From Favolaschia claudopus (Eukaryota > Basidiomycota > Agaricomycetes > Agaricales > Mycenaceae): a stretch of DNA of 64,000 nucleotides. This document shows positions 11,148 to 22,616 of the stretch, in pieces (position 1 is the first letter of the stretch; every line of letters begins with the position of its first letter). The DNA is taken from positions 1,302,001 through 1,366,000 of the forward strand of contig JAWWNJ010000018.1 of assembly GCA_037176885.1 (NCBI GenBank), given 5' to 3'. The translations under genes and the position numbers were made by a program. The notes beneath the pieces were generated by a model, which saw only the letters and a program-made list of their open reading frames with translations, was not told the origin of the DNA and searched no databases.

Positions 11148-11806
11148 TGTAAGGGCAACAGCTGCCAGGGCCTGAGGCCCGAGGTACTCAAGAGTCCAAC
11201 AAGCACTGGGCAGAGGGAGAATCCTTAGTGGGCTAGCTACAACAAGAGGAAGAGTGTCTACTCACCTGGGCAGAGGGAGAATCCTTAGAGAACAGAGTAA
11301 GGAGTCTCCATGCCCAGGCGTCACAGTAAAAGTGCGCGTGACGCGTGACTTCTCACGGTGCGTGGGAACTATGTAGTAGCACAGCATCTATGATGTGATA
11401 TCAATGATCAGATGATCCAACAGTAGCAGGGAGCCAGGGATATGCCCAGAAGAGGGAGGATCACAATACTGGTCCAGAGATCGTAGACCGACGAAGGCCC
11501 GAAGATACCCTGTGGTCCGGGGAGCGTGGGAAACCGGAGCCGGAGTCCGGAGGGCCGGAGCTCGGGGGTACCAGAGCTCTCGGAGGGCTAGAAGTCTGAC
11601 CGGAAGACCAGTAGGGAACCGGGTTGCGCTGAGCACTAGCTGTAGGAGCGCAGGGTCGACAGGAGTCTGTCGAGGAGGGGAACGGGGGGTCGGAAGGAGG
11701 AAGGTGTGACAAAGGGGGAAGTCTGGAGGGAGTAGCGTTCCCAAGAAGGCTGGAGTGATGCAAGGAATAGCGGAGCGGGTCGGGGAAGCGGGGGGTTCCC
11801 CTGACA
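11148..11806. repeat. Left LTR
   Basis: This 659-bp LTR begins TG and ends CA. The block CTGGGCAGAGGGAGAATCC occurs twice inside it. The antisense open frames across it are not supported as genes because the same frames recur in the right LTR. Confidence 0.9.
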
Positions 11807-11948
11807 TCAGCCCCACTTCAGAATGTGGCGACCCGACACATCCAAAGCAGAGAGCGCAGAGCAAACTCGAAGGGAAAAAAGACACAGCCCCGCTTCACGC
11901 TTTGCGACGACCCGGCGCGAAGTGACACAAAAGGGAGGGTGGGAGGGG

Positions 11949-12020
11949 AAAAAAAAGGTCATGCCTCCCTTGCCCACAGGTCTCCGTCATGCGCTCTTCG
12001 ACCATTGAGCTACGGTCGGC
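11949..12020 (-). ncRNA. tRNA-like half with Pol III-type terminator
   Basis: Reading the minus strand from 12020, the sequence GCCGACCGTAGCTCAATGG followed by TCGAAGAGC looks like a tRNA acceptor 5' strand and D-arm. It has a perfect GCTC/GAGC stem and an A-box. A run of eight T follows about 64 nt downstream. No B-box (GGTTCGA) or matching 3' acceptor strand is seen, so it is not a complete tRNA. It may be a captured tRNA fragment or part of a Pol III-type promoter within the LTR element. Confidence 0.35.
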
Positions 12021-13189
12021 GCTTTGCCTTGTACACTGCTTCTCAGATGCCCAAGTCTTCAGCATGACCCTCAAGGAGTAGGCAGACATATCCTGTCCCG
12101 CCACTCCTTGATATTGTACTGGTCAGTGCTTAGGCTTGTACATCCTCTCAGCTGTCCAATCCTGCAGCAGTCCACTGACCCGCAGAGTGTGGCCAGTAGT
12201 CGCTACGCTCCTACTGTACTCTCTGCGCAAAGGGGGGAGAGTAACAGGTATGGAGCTCCAAATGTCGCTCCTGTAGGAGGAAGCTCCCTCTTGTCGCTTC
12301 CTCAGCTCTACCCCTTCCAGCCCACCTTCACAGTGTGGCGCCTCGACACACACATCCGGTGGGGCCTATGGCCACAGCGGAAAAAAAAATTGGATGGTGG
12401 TCACAGGGTGCACTGGGAGGTTGTACGAGGGCTGGAGGTATCCGCCATGCCGTCTAGAATGTCGGGGCACACTGCACCGCACGTAGCGGACAGCAGCACC
12501 TAGCGGTGCAACGACACGGGGATAGAACCAAAACAACCGCCTTCCTGCTGCTAGCCAAGGTGTTACAAGCCGATCAACGGGATCGGCCATCACATGGTCA
12601 ACTCAAGGCCCCAGTTCCCACCGGGGCTCGTAGAGAACGTAGCCGGACGGATATAGGCCCATGGAAACACAACATAGGGAGCGGCAGCAGGATGGCAAGG
12701 AAGGGTTGGTGGTTCAAGAAGGGCGCAAGGGATTGACACCGTGCCCAATGCCTAATAGGGCGGAGGCCAAGAGACGCTCCTAATGTTGCGGCATCGTGCA
12801 CAAGGCTACCTTGATACACATGGCTGCGCTGGGTATTCCAAGATGCCGCAGGTCGAGGACACAAAAGCTAGCTCAACCATCACGCACGTACCGTGACTAG
12901 GGGTGTGCGGAGGCATAACGTAGGGTAGCAGCGCAAACAATGGCAGGGCAAGGTACCTCGTCGACATGACATCCAGCCAAATATACCAAAACGCTGCAAG
13001 CCGGCTTTGAAGGCCGGCCATCACGCATGCACCATGACTAGGGGTGTGCGGAGACGTAACGTAGGAAAGTGGCGTGAGTGGCAGGCCGAGTCAACGGAAG
13101 GAGGGGGGAGGACAAATGTGGTGGACGTAAGAGACCCATTAGTAACCCAATGCAGAGCATGGTGGGAGAAGGACCAGGAGCGGTTAGTG

Positions 13190-13600
13190 AAGGGGGGGGG
13201 AGGAATGAGCCCCCCTTCACTGGATTTGAGACACCGCTCGCAGTGTCTCATGCGCAAGTCATCGTAGGTGAAGGGGACGAGGGACGAGCCCCCCTTCACC
13301 AGATTGGAAGACGAATACGGCCATTGTGAGTAGGGTGAAGGGCGGCTTGAGAGACAAGCCCCCCTTCACCAGAGAGGTTCTACTGACAAGAGGGCGGAAC
13401 ACTATGCACTAGGTGGACATGGTGAAGACAGGCGAGAGGAGGCGAGCCCCCCTTCACCAGGCAGAGTCTACCTAAAGTGCAGCGGTGCGCATGAGCAAGG
13501 AGCCCCACAGCGAGCATCACAGGGGGGAGGTCAGAATCAACCTTCCCACCTTGAAATCAAATGACGCGGCGTATGGAGCCCCCCTTCATGATTGCGACCA
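13190..13600. repeat. Iterated GAGCCCCCCTTCACC motif
   Basis: Inside the LTR element the block AGCCCCCCTTCA occurs at about 13209, 13290, 13359, 13446 and 13578, roughly 70-130 bp apart. Each is followed by different sequence. Purine-rich G runs sit next to several copies. Function unknown; it could be a packaging or regulatory signal of the retrotransposon. Confidence 0.6.
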
Positions 13601-14534
13601 CGCAATACGAGACAACAGTATCAAGACGAATCATGAATCCCCGCCGTCAACGCCACCGCTGCCGCGGGGACGCTACATTGGACAAACACACAGACGCCAG
13701 GACACAGAGTCAAGGGGATGGGATGGAGAGTGGAAGGGAAGGGTGCGAGTCAGACACCAGGCTGCAGAGAAGGCAGCGGATGGCCCCCAGCAAGCCCAGA
13801 CATAAGCTTCCCGCTCTTGCACAAACGCACGAGTACCCAGAGAAAGCAGATAAAGAGGTATAGTTGGCTACAGCCTGCACGATAGGAGAATCCTTCGAAG
13901 GAAGGGGGTGGCAACTGTAGCAGCTCGACGAGCTGGCAGCAACGAGTTGCCCCGCCACCCAATCTCCATGCAGACTGCAGGCGCTCAGAGGTCCCTAGGC
14001 ACCGGCGGACACCCCTAAGGACGGGGAGGCCGGGGAGATATGGACTTGAGCAACCTTGCAACTCTCGACAGTGCTCCCTCCAAGCCACACCCACGAAGGC
14101 AAGAGGAAAGGAAGCTCACCGGTCAAGAGGGGGAGTGAGACTCGAGGCCAGACGACACAAGAACAGGCCCAAGGTCACAGAGGGAGAGGGGAAGGAGTAG
14201 TCGAAGTGCCAGTGTGAGCCAGTGACGAGCAGTGGCATCTGGCACGAGCCTAAACGGCAGTTGGCCACACACAAGAAGAGGAGAAGTCGACGAGAGGTGG
14301 CAAATGCCGAGGAGGGGGTCCATGGGATGCAGGAGGGAAAGGGAAGAAGACTTTCAGTGGTAGACACACACACCATACTTGTGTTGCAGTCCCAAAACCC
14401 AAATCCTACACCAAGCCATGGGGCAGAGGCTACTCAGCGACCTCCATGCCCAAAGAATGCACCAAGATGGTCTGCTACTCTTGTGAGGACAGAGGAGGAG
14501 GGAATAGGGTCCGCTATTGGTGACTCTGTTCTGC

Positions 14535-15193
14535 TGTAAGGGCAACAGCTGCCAGGGCCTGAGGCCCGAGGTACTCAAGAGTCCAACAAGCACTGGGCAG
14601 AGGGAGAATCCTTAGTGGGCTAGCTACAACAAGAGGAAGAGTGTCTACTCACCTGGGCAGAGGGAGAATCCTTAGAGAACAGAGTAAGGAGTCTCCATGC
14701 CCAGGCGTCACAGTAAAAGTGCGCGTGACGCGTGACTTCTCACGGTGCGTGGGAACTATGTAGTAGCACAGCATCTATGATGTGATATCAATGATCAGAT
14801 GATCCAACAGTAGCAGGGAGCCAGGGATATGCCCAGAAGAGGGAGGATCACAATACTGGTCCAGAGATCGTAGACCGACGAAGGCCCGAAGATACCCTGT
14901 GGTCCGGGGAGCGTGGGAAACCGGAGCCGGAGTCCGGAGGGCCGGAGCTCGGGGGTACCAGAGCTCTCGGAGGGCTAGAAGTCTGACCGGAAGACCAGTA
15001 GGGAACCGGGTTGCGCTGAGCACTAGCTGTAGGAGCGCAGGGTCGACAGGAGTCTGTCGAGGAGGGGAACGGGGGGTCGGAAGGAGGAAGGTGTGACAAA
15101 GGGGGAAGTCTGGAGGGAGTAGCGTTCCCAAGAAGGCTGGAGTGATGCAAGGAATAGCGGAGCGGGTCGGGGAAGCGGGGGGTTCCCCTGACA
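14535..15193. repeat. Right LTR
   Basis: Second 659-bp copy of the LTR, apparently identical to the left one. It is followed by the AACAT target duplication. Confidence 0.9.
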
Positions 15194-16750
15194 AACATGT
15201 TAAGTCGCACCGCCACCTAACAGGCGTCGGCAGACTCCGCCACACGCCAATGCTAATTGTGACGCTGTCACATGTGTAACACTTCTCGATTTCTCCCTCA
15301 ATTCCACTTTAATCTCTCTGGATTGTGTCGGCGTAAACTCCTACTGTATCTGGCTCATCAATTCGTTGCTTTTTCTTCACTCTCCCGTCGAAATTCGGGT
15401 CATTTGCTGTCTTGCTTGCTTTGCCGCCAACCCGCTGCGTTCTGCTATAAATTACGCGTTAAGAACCCTTATAATTCAAATACCCAGGTGCTCTGCAAAG
15501 TTCTGGGCTACCAGTGCCTTTTTCCGGCCCCAAGCCCGGGGAATATCTTAAGTATCTGCAGTTCCCGTTGCTTCAAAAAAAAAAAAAAAAAAACTTGCTG
15601 CGCTGGGGCCAAAAAAATGGGAAGTTTTGAAAGATACAAGCAAACCTCAATGCCTCCAAACATTCAGCACATCCTCAAATACAGCATTGGGCCTAGTCTC
15701 GTGACCGACTCTCATGACATCCCAGACGGGAACCCTCTTCAGAGACTCTCATGACAGGGTTCCCGTCTGGGATGTCATGAGAGTCGGTCACGAGACTACA
15801 TTGGGCCGGCAGTCTTCTTAGGATCAAAGGTTCGCTACAGTTTTTTTTTTGCTTTCACCTTCCTCCCTCCCTCCTCATTTATTCGAGACGCGCCCAGTTT
15901 CTCCTTCCCTCCTTCTCTCCATCCCCTCCATTTGTATCAGACAGCACTTTTTTATTCTCCGTTGTGCCATTTCCCTACCCCAGACCATCTGTCATTCTGT
16001 GCATTGAATTTATTTCTCTGGCGCTCCCATTTTCCCAGTTGTTCCTACTTATAAATTCCCAAATTCCACACCTTCCTTTCCTTTCCTTTCCCCTCCCCTC
16101 CCTTCGTCGTTTTACGTCTTCGTTCCCCCTCCCGCACTCGGTCTTGGGGCGATCGCGGCAGCCCCGATCCGATCGTATTGGCTCGCTTCAGCTCGCCAAC
16201 GCCTTCGGGCCTTGGTTCCGTGTCACCGTGACTGATGTGACGGGACTGTTAGTTTCATATCTCTTACTTCTTGCGTGCTTGGAGGTGAAGGCTTCAACTT
16301 AGCCTATAAAGTATTTAGACAAATCGATCCTTACGATTTGAATCTTTTGTCGAGGGGCCGCTTCTGGGCTGCCAACAAGGCCGAGACATAAAATGCTCGG
16401 GAGTCACTTGAGAGGCAAGTGCTGTTCTGGATGGCGACCGTCAAGACCAGTACACCGAGTATACTTATGGTGGTCTGAGTGAAACGCAAGACGAGACCAA
16501 GCATACCACAACGGAGCATACATAGCTCCAAGAGCAAAGCTCGCTGCAGGGACGAGTCAAAGTGGAACTGCACCCCAAACCGAGCTAGGCAGAGTGGAAA
16601 AGTCAAGGAACAAAGCTGTCAGTACACACTGGTGGACGGACGGCCGCTACCTCTATCATGGTAGCATTGGATGAAGGGGATCCCCCAAATGCGACACTCT
16701 CGAACTCAGACTCGTGGCGGTGCCGCCCCGCAATTGCGACACTGTGGCGC
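15194..16750. other. Non-coding stretch with hairpin
   Basis: No recognisable gene. The stretch contains the perfect hairpin at 15694-15798, A and T runs at 15575 and 15840, and a pyrimidine-rich zone at 15850-16130. The region 16330-16650 has weakly open frames that I could not match to any family. Confidence 0.4.
15694..15798. mobile_element. Foldback mini-element with 9-bp target duplication
   Basis: Two perfect 43-nt inverted arms (15694-15736 and 15756-15798) separated by 19 nt. Immediately outside both arms is the same 9-mer CATTGGGCC (15685-15693 and 15799-15807). A 9-bp duplication points to a Mutator-like (MULE) insertion, though no transposase of that kind is seen here. Confidence 0.8.
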
Positions 16751-16751
16751 A

Positions 16752-19700
16752 GGATTGGCCTGAGCTTCACGAGAGAGAGGATTCGTAAGCAAGCCATTGA
16801 TATATTGGGCATGAACTTCAAAACGAAGCTCGCTGCACTCCGCTCGAAGGCGAGGGAGCCAAGGCAGCCCCTACATAACTACAGGATACAGAACAAAACC
16901 GTAGCTATGTGAGTGCGCAGAAAATAGCAAAACTAACTAGGAGTGGGTGGGTGGGCACGAGAAAAGAGGGATGACGGCGACGGGGGAGAAGACTAGTAGC
17001 AGGGGACGAGACTCAGGGTCATGGAGGGGGACTGGACAAGGGAAAGTCTCAAAGAGACGGAGTCGCCGCGCCAAAAGCGCGATGTGCGGAGGTGGGCGAG
17101 ACGAAGAGAATGAGGAGACATGTGACTGATGAGATCACCTTTTGCCAATCCCCTTGGTCTGCCAGACCATCCAGGATTGGCCTGAGCTTCACGAGAGAGA
17201 GGATTCGTAAGCAAGCCATTGATATATTGGGCATGAACTTCAAAACGAAGCTCGCTGCACTCCGCTCAAAGGCGAGGGAGCCAAGGCAGCCCACAACCAA
17301 CAGCTCACCATGAAGCAGCCACAGGCGGGCGAAGACAGGGTGAAGCGCCACAGGCTCCACAAGAAACTGAGGGGAATGGACAGCAACAAGGGGAGGGGAG
17401 GGGAGAGGAGGGGGGGGAGGAGGGGGGAGAGGGGCAGGAGTGCTAGGAACACACAATGACAATAGAGGGGGCAGTGACGGCGACACGGGCAGGGCGGGTA
17501 CTGGACTTGGGGAGGGGCCAGTGGGGATACAGCTTTGCTAGCGTGAGTCACCGGAACCTCGAAAGGGCATCTGCTACGGAATTTTCGTCTGTTGGGATCC
17601 AGACAGGGCGGAAAGTGAAGTCCTTCTGAACGGCAAGGAGAGCGAACTGGCGGAAAAGCGCTTGGGTAGGAGGATGATCAATAGAGCCAGACTGCAGACA
17701 GGTAGAGATGGCCTCGTTATCAATACGAAAGATAACCTCCAACCCAGCCCAACAGTGACCCCAGTCCTCCGCTGCCCGTAGTACAGCACGCATCTCCTTC
17801 CAATGGATTGGATGGCGTTCATACTTCACCGGGACAGGTTCAGTGAAGAAAAGGTCACCACCTCCCCAGTAACCACCCAAACCCAGCTTACCACTAGCAT
17901 CCGTGAAGATCTCGATGGTGGGACGCGGGGGTCCAATGGCAAAAATACCATTGAAAGACGGGAGGAAGGTGTTCCACCACGCAATATCGAGTCGAGCAGA
18001 GGAAGGGAGACGGCGGCGCTGGTGACGGGGGAGAAGTGAAAGGCGGCGCATGAAGTCCCGGATACGGCGGGTGAAGAAGCGTCCAACGGGAATCACTGAC
18101 TGAGCAAAGACGAGATGGCCACAGAGTTTCTCTAGGTCATGGTAGCTGGCAGTCCGACGAGACAGGCACCCATCCAGAAAGACAAGGAGGCGAGCAAGCT
18201 TATCTTTGGGCAGACGAGCCTGCATAGCAATGGTGTCCAGCTCAATGCCAAGGAACTCAAGGCAGTGGGTCGGACCCTCCTCCTTGTCGCTGGAGATTGA
18301 GAAGCCTAGCTCCTCCGCAACCGCCCGGAAGACAGCACGACCATGACGAGCATACTCCACACCCCTGGAAGCGGGGGGTGACATTGAGCCAATCATCTAG
18401 GTAGTGCTGAATAAGTGCCATGACCTCATCCCGAGAGAGGAGGACCCAGTGATGGGCCTCCGCAAAGTAATTGTAGATGCGGGGTCCCGTACGAACCCCA
18501 AAGGGCAGGAAGATGTCGAGGAATAGACGCTTTAACCACTCAAAGCCCATCAGGTGTATATGATCAGGGTGAATGGGAATATGCCTAAAGGCCGCCTCAA
18601 GGTCTGCCTTGTAGAGGAAAGACCGTTCGCCAGCCTGCCGGATGCACTCAATCGCCCCCATGACAGCCTCATACACCAGATGGCCAAACTCCGCTGGGAT
18701 AGCGTCGTTGACGGATGAGCCAGGAGGGTACGAGAGATGATGGATACGACGACGCTTCTCCCTATATTTCTTGGGCACGGAGCCCAGCGGGGACAGGACA
18801 GGCTTCACAGCAGAGTCTGTGATATCGACAATACGCCCCAGAGAAATCTCGTGAGCAATGTCTTTATCTACTGTCTCGGGAAATGCAAGTGCAGAAGGAA
18901 GAGCGGCAGGGGCAGAGGAGGAGGGAGGAGGCATACGTGCAGGATCTACACCTAGAAGGACACCATGGCGGATGGCAGAGACGAGGGTCTCAGCGAACAC
19001 CCGATCTGGGTAATCAATGAGGGCGTGCGCCCAAGCCTCGGGGCGCAGCTTTGAGGGCGGCATTGGCTTTGAATGAGGAGTCGTGAGCGGAAAGAGGAGG
19101 TCTGTATTAGGGCGTGCTGGAGGAAGCAGTGGTGGTGGTGGCACCTCAAAAGTGGGAGCATGGTCAGATTCCACAATTTTGGCAGATGATGGGGGAGACA
19201 AGACTTCCCTGCTCGATTCCGAGCGAGGAGAGCCAGAAGCATCTCCCCCTCGCTCACCCGGCTTCACTAACACGCCAGCAGGGGGATTTTCCTGAGGCGG
19301 AATAGGCCGAGCCACATCTGGGGGCGTTGACATACGACGAGGGCATGAAGGTGCGATATGGGCACGCTCTCCACAATGAGAGCAGACATGGCGACGAGGA
19401 CATCGACGTCGACCATCCCAGCAACCCCCAACACGGTTGTGGCCCCAACAGATCTGTGTACGCACTGGAGCCCCAGCAATCATCAAGATTCTACCATCGT
19501 TTGGAGGAGTCCATGGTCCCCGGTCGGGGGTCCCCCAGCGCAAGAAACCATCAACATTGATAAGTCTGGGGAGGGGCCGAAGAGAAGGCATCGAGGTCGA
19601 CCAGCCGAAGGTGGGGGAGAAGACGAGAGAGCGGCGTGAGCACCCAGAAGAAAGGCGGAGAAAACACGAGAAAAGAGGGATGACGGCGACGGGGGGAGAA

Positions 19701-20094
19701 GACTAGTAGCAGGGGACGAGACTCAGGGTCATGGAGGGGGACTGGACAAGGGAAAGTCTCAAAGAGACGGAGTCGCCGCGCCAAAAGCGCGATGTGCGGA
19801 GGTGGGCGAGACGAAGAGAATGAGGAGACATGTGACTGATGAGATCACCTTTTGCCAATCCCCTTGGTCTGCCAGACCATCCAGGATTGGCCTGAGCTTC
19901 ACGAGAGAGAGGATTTGTAAGCACGCGATTGATATATTGGGCATGAACTTCAAAACGAAGCTCGCTGCACTCCGCTCAAAGGCGAGGGAGCCAAGGCAGC
20001 CCACAACCAACAGCTCACCATGAAGCAGCCACAGGCGGGCGAAGACAGGGTGAAGCACCACAGGCTCCACAAGAAACTGAGGGGAATGGACAGT
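16752..20094 (-). mobile_element. DIRS/Ngaro-type retroelement with split direct repeats (copy 1)
   Basis: On the minus strand the order is A1 (19884-19667), coding region (19591-17548), B1 (17309-17171), A2 (17170-16953) and B2 (16952-16752). This is the A-ORFs-B-A-B arrangement of PAT/Ngaro elements, which replicate through a DNA circle. Upstream of A1, 20094-19885 holds another B plus the end of an internal region, so a second, truncated unit is joined head to tail. Only a zinc-finger/RT/RNase H protein is encoded and no tyrosine recombinase is found. Confidence 0.75.
17548..19591 (-). pseudogene. DIRS-like gag/RT/RNase H polyprotein, one frameshift
   Basis: From the ATG at 19591 (MPSLRPLPR) the protein has a Cys/His-rich finger region near residues 48-83 (CWGHNRVGGCW, then HVCSHCG) and a proline-rich linker. 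RT follows, with YKADLEAAFRHIP, FLPFGVRTGP and the catalytic HYLDDW. At 18373-18378 a run of six G on the plus strand shifts the frame by one base relative to the intact copy at 26099-28315. Coding resumes with RGVEYARHGRAVFRAV and continues through RNase H (IEIFTDASGKLGLGG; KEMRAVLRAAE; IFRIDNEA; ENSVADALSRF) to the stop at 17548. All catalytic residues remain, so the shift is the only obvious defect and could be a homopolymer error. Confidence 0.8.
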
Positions 20095-20172
20095 GATGGA
20101 GTCTGACCGAATTTCTAAGGAGAATTCAGCCAAGAATGAATTTTTCTGGGCCATACAAACTTCGAGCTATTG

Positions 20173-20737
20173 TACAGTGCCAAGCATCACATCACGGTTC
20201 CTTTTTTGGCAGGGAACGGCATCAAAAGTTAAACTCGATACTACATTATGCCGTCATCACCATTCGACTTCGAAACAGTGTACAACGTCTATATGGATGT
20301 GTAGCAACCCATCTTGTGCTTTGCAAGGCAATTGACCAAGTTTTTGTGTTTTCACCTTCGAAAAAGTGAAACAAACCCTAATGATGGTTGATGCCATCAT
20401 CAAATTGCCATATCGGTTAGGGTTAAGATCACGTGCTTCTCGGACTTTGCCGTGCCAGCCTTGGCCGGATCACCCAGGTAAGTCGGCTACCACTTTTTCC
20501 TGGTTTCTGCATAACAACTGAACACATCTGGCCTCAATCCGTCCAAAATCATAGCCAGAATGATGATTTTACTTTTTTTCAGACCCGAAAAAAGTGAAAC
20601 ACCGTGGGAAAAAGTGAGTTCTCGACGCCAAACGCATTCTTTTGGTCGGTTTCCTTCCTCAGAAAATCCCAAATAAATTACAAAAATTTTCTTCCGCCCG
20701 AGAAGGCAGTGTTGGAGAAGTGGCGCTTGGCACTGTA
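20173..20737. mobile_element. TA-flanked MITE, family B (copy 1)
   Basis: A 565-bp element with ends CAGTGCCAAGCATCAC and, inverted, CAGTGCCAAGCGCCAC, bounded by TA. Shared inner blocks include CGTCATCACCATTCGAC, AAACCCTAATGATGG and ACCGTGGGAA. Related copies lie at 33942, 35400, 52640 and 52987. Confidence 0.75.
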
Positions 20738-20869
20738 GGGAAACAGAAACTACTGGGCAGCAAAGTAGGTAATTAGTTGAATCTTGTCGTATTTTGGTCT
20801 GCCAAAAAGTCCATCAATAATGACTCATTTACAGCACCTGGAATGGAGCGGGAGCGACGGCGGACGTGA

Positions 20870-21440
20870 AGCTCTCGGATCCAACGGGAACCACAAAGTT
20901 GCCTTGGGTTCTCCGAGTCATTCTAGAAGGAAAAATAACATATCAGAACTCACGAGCTGAAGGAAACGGCGTAGAATCCACATATCTGGTGTATGGACAT
21001 CTGCAAACACAAACATGAAGCAAAGCAGCAATTTTTGAAGGGGTTTGACATTACCTTGTTCTGATTTCGCCGCCAGTGCTGCTTGGAGCAGGATCCACCT
21101 TCAACGCGTCATGTTGCCGGTCGATCGATAGAGGAGTGTCTTTTGACTGGCCTGGAATGTACCAAAATTCTTGTTTTAGCAATAATTGGCTCGGATTCGG
21201 CACATGAACATACCGCGAAAATTTTGTTCACCAAACAACCTAGATAACCAACCGAGGTCAAGGTCAACTCGCCCACCACCAAATCAGAAGCGCACTATTT
21301 TTTTATGGGATGTATCGATCAGTCGAAGAGCTTGAAGCGTTGCAGGGAAAATACTCACCCTGTTTCCGCCGGCAGGTCCGGAGACCTGCGCTTGAGTTTC
21401 ATTCGCAGTTTGCCCAGCTCTCGTCGAGGAAGCGCCCATG
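20870..21440 (-). CDS. Possible small multi-exon gene, unrecognised
   Basis: On the minus strand an ATG at 21440 opens MGASSTRAGQTANETQAQ and reaches a good GTGAGT donor near 21361. Further downstream is an open stretch (SIDRQHDALKVDPAPSSTGG) ending at a GTAATG donor near 21056. A TTTGCAG acceptor and a short last exon (CPYTRYVDSTPFPSA) follow. The splice signals are ordinary for this genome, but I could not join all exons in one convincing frame and recognise no domain. It could be a small host gene or a remnant. Confidence 0.25.
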
Positions 21441-21647
21441 TTGAGTTTTGTATTTACTAGTAGACGACGACAAAGGAGACCGCGACAAGCCGTCCGGGGG
21501 CGGGTGGTCGAAGAGGAAGAGAGAGAGGATGGAAAATTACGTACCCGAATTCCCAGAATAGCCGTCAGCAATTGGTCGGCAACGACAGTGTCGCAGCTCG
21601 CGTCACACTGGTCGACAGTGTCGCAACTCGCGTGGGTCACTGCCACG

Positions 21648-22067
21648 AGTCTCCGGTCACTACCTGTTATGGCGGTCCAAATCAACGCCAAAAAAAGGGC
21701 CTTTCTCGGTCCTAAAGTTAGAGTAAAACAAAGATAATTTGGTCAATCTCGGTCCAAGATAGAGTAAAACTTCTCCGGCGAGAGAAATTTTGGTGAAGTA
21801 ATCATGGTTTGACCCCCTCCCAAGCTGATTTTGGGACCTTATATAGGGCATTTTAGCAGTGAAAGCGACCCTGACGTTGCCGGAGAGTCAAGATTCACAC
21901 AAAAGTGCGAAATTGGGCATGAAACAGCCGAAAATTCCATTTTTTGCCCCCAAATCATGGTCCGGACTAGAGTAAATCAGCCCTCTGAGGGACCAAAAGT
22001 GTAGAGTACATCAACCCCAATTTGGCCTGAGATGCGGACCGACTTAATAGGTAGTGACCGGGGGCCT
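21648..22067. mobile_element. MITE, family G (copy 1)
   Basis: The right end is GACCGGGGGCCT, and the left is a diverged inverted copy (CCGGTCACTACC shared). It contains at least four AGAGTAAA-type motifs. Its target duplication is not clear, unlike copy 2 at 55838-56279. Confidence 0.6.
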
Positions 22068-22616
22068 GTCTGAGTTCGACAGTGTCTCACTTACTCTACT
22101 ACATCCCCTTGAATGAATGAGTCAGAGGCCCTGAGATTGTTTGGCACGTACAAACAATCTCTCCCCTACTGTTCTAGGCTTGTTGGGTGCTTCAGCTGCA
22201 CGTCCAAGGCCACCCGGCTCCTCCTTTGAGTGGTTTGTGGAGCAGCGAACCAGCCATATCTTCACTGGATGCTGGACATTTCGCATCTTTATTTCTGTTC
22301 AATTCGAAGAGGTAGATGTCAGGTGTTCTCGCAATAAGACCCTCGAGATACTGGGGAAAGAGTGAAACACGACGAAGGATAAGATGGGCACAGACCGCGA
22401 TGTCGAAAGGAGTGAGAATACGGGGCCGTCCTAGCTCTACAGGAATTCGGACGTGGCGTCCCGTTGTCCGCCACGTTCGTAGTATTGCCCATTGACGCGT
22501 CGTTCGTCAACATGTTGGGTATGTGGACAATGGTCCACATAGGAGGGGAAGCTTGCTTCAGTCCATCTATGAGAGCAAATCATATAAAATTTGTCTACTT
22601 ATTCTACTTATTTATT

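Larger units (their letters stand above)
11148..15193. mobile_element. Non-autonomous LTR retrotransposon (LARD-like), complete
   Basis: Two 659-bp direct repeats, apparently identical, start TGTAAGGGC and end CCCTGACA (TG...CA). The unit is flanked by the 5-bp target duplication AACAT at 11143-11147 and 15194-15198. Identical LTRs imply a recent insertion. The 2.7-kb interior (11807-14534) contains no gag, protease, RT, RNase H or integrase and only short unrelated open frames, so it must rely on proteins from another element. A possible primer-binding site begins TGGCGACCCG at 11825. A polypurine-like tract lies at 14491-14509, about 25 bp before the right LTR. Parent family unknown. Confidence 0.9.

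Noticed and set aside
11388..11885. 165-codon open frame antisense in the left LTR (and its twin at 14775-15245)
   Set aside because: It is proline/serine-rich, lies wholly within LTR sequence, repeats in both LTRs and matches no family; GC-rich sequence explains its length.
12505..12545. Possible B-box (GGTTCTATCCC) of a tRNA on the minus strand
   Set aside because: No acceptor stem, D-arm or anticodon arm could be fitted around it, and it is too far from the tRNA-like half at 12020.
13000..13480. CRISPR-like array from regularly spaced C-rich motifs
   Set aside because: Spacing is uneven, the motif is short and degenerate, and the host is a eukaryote.
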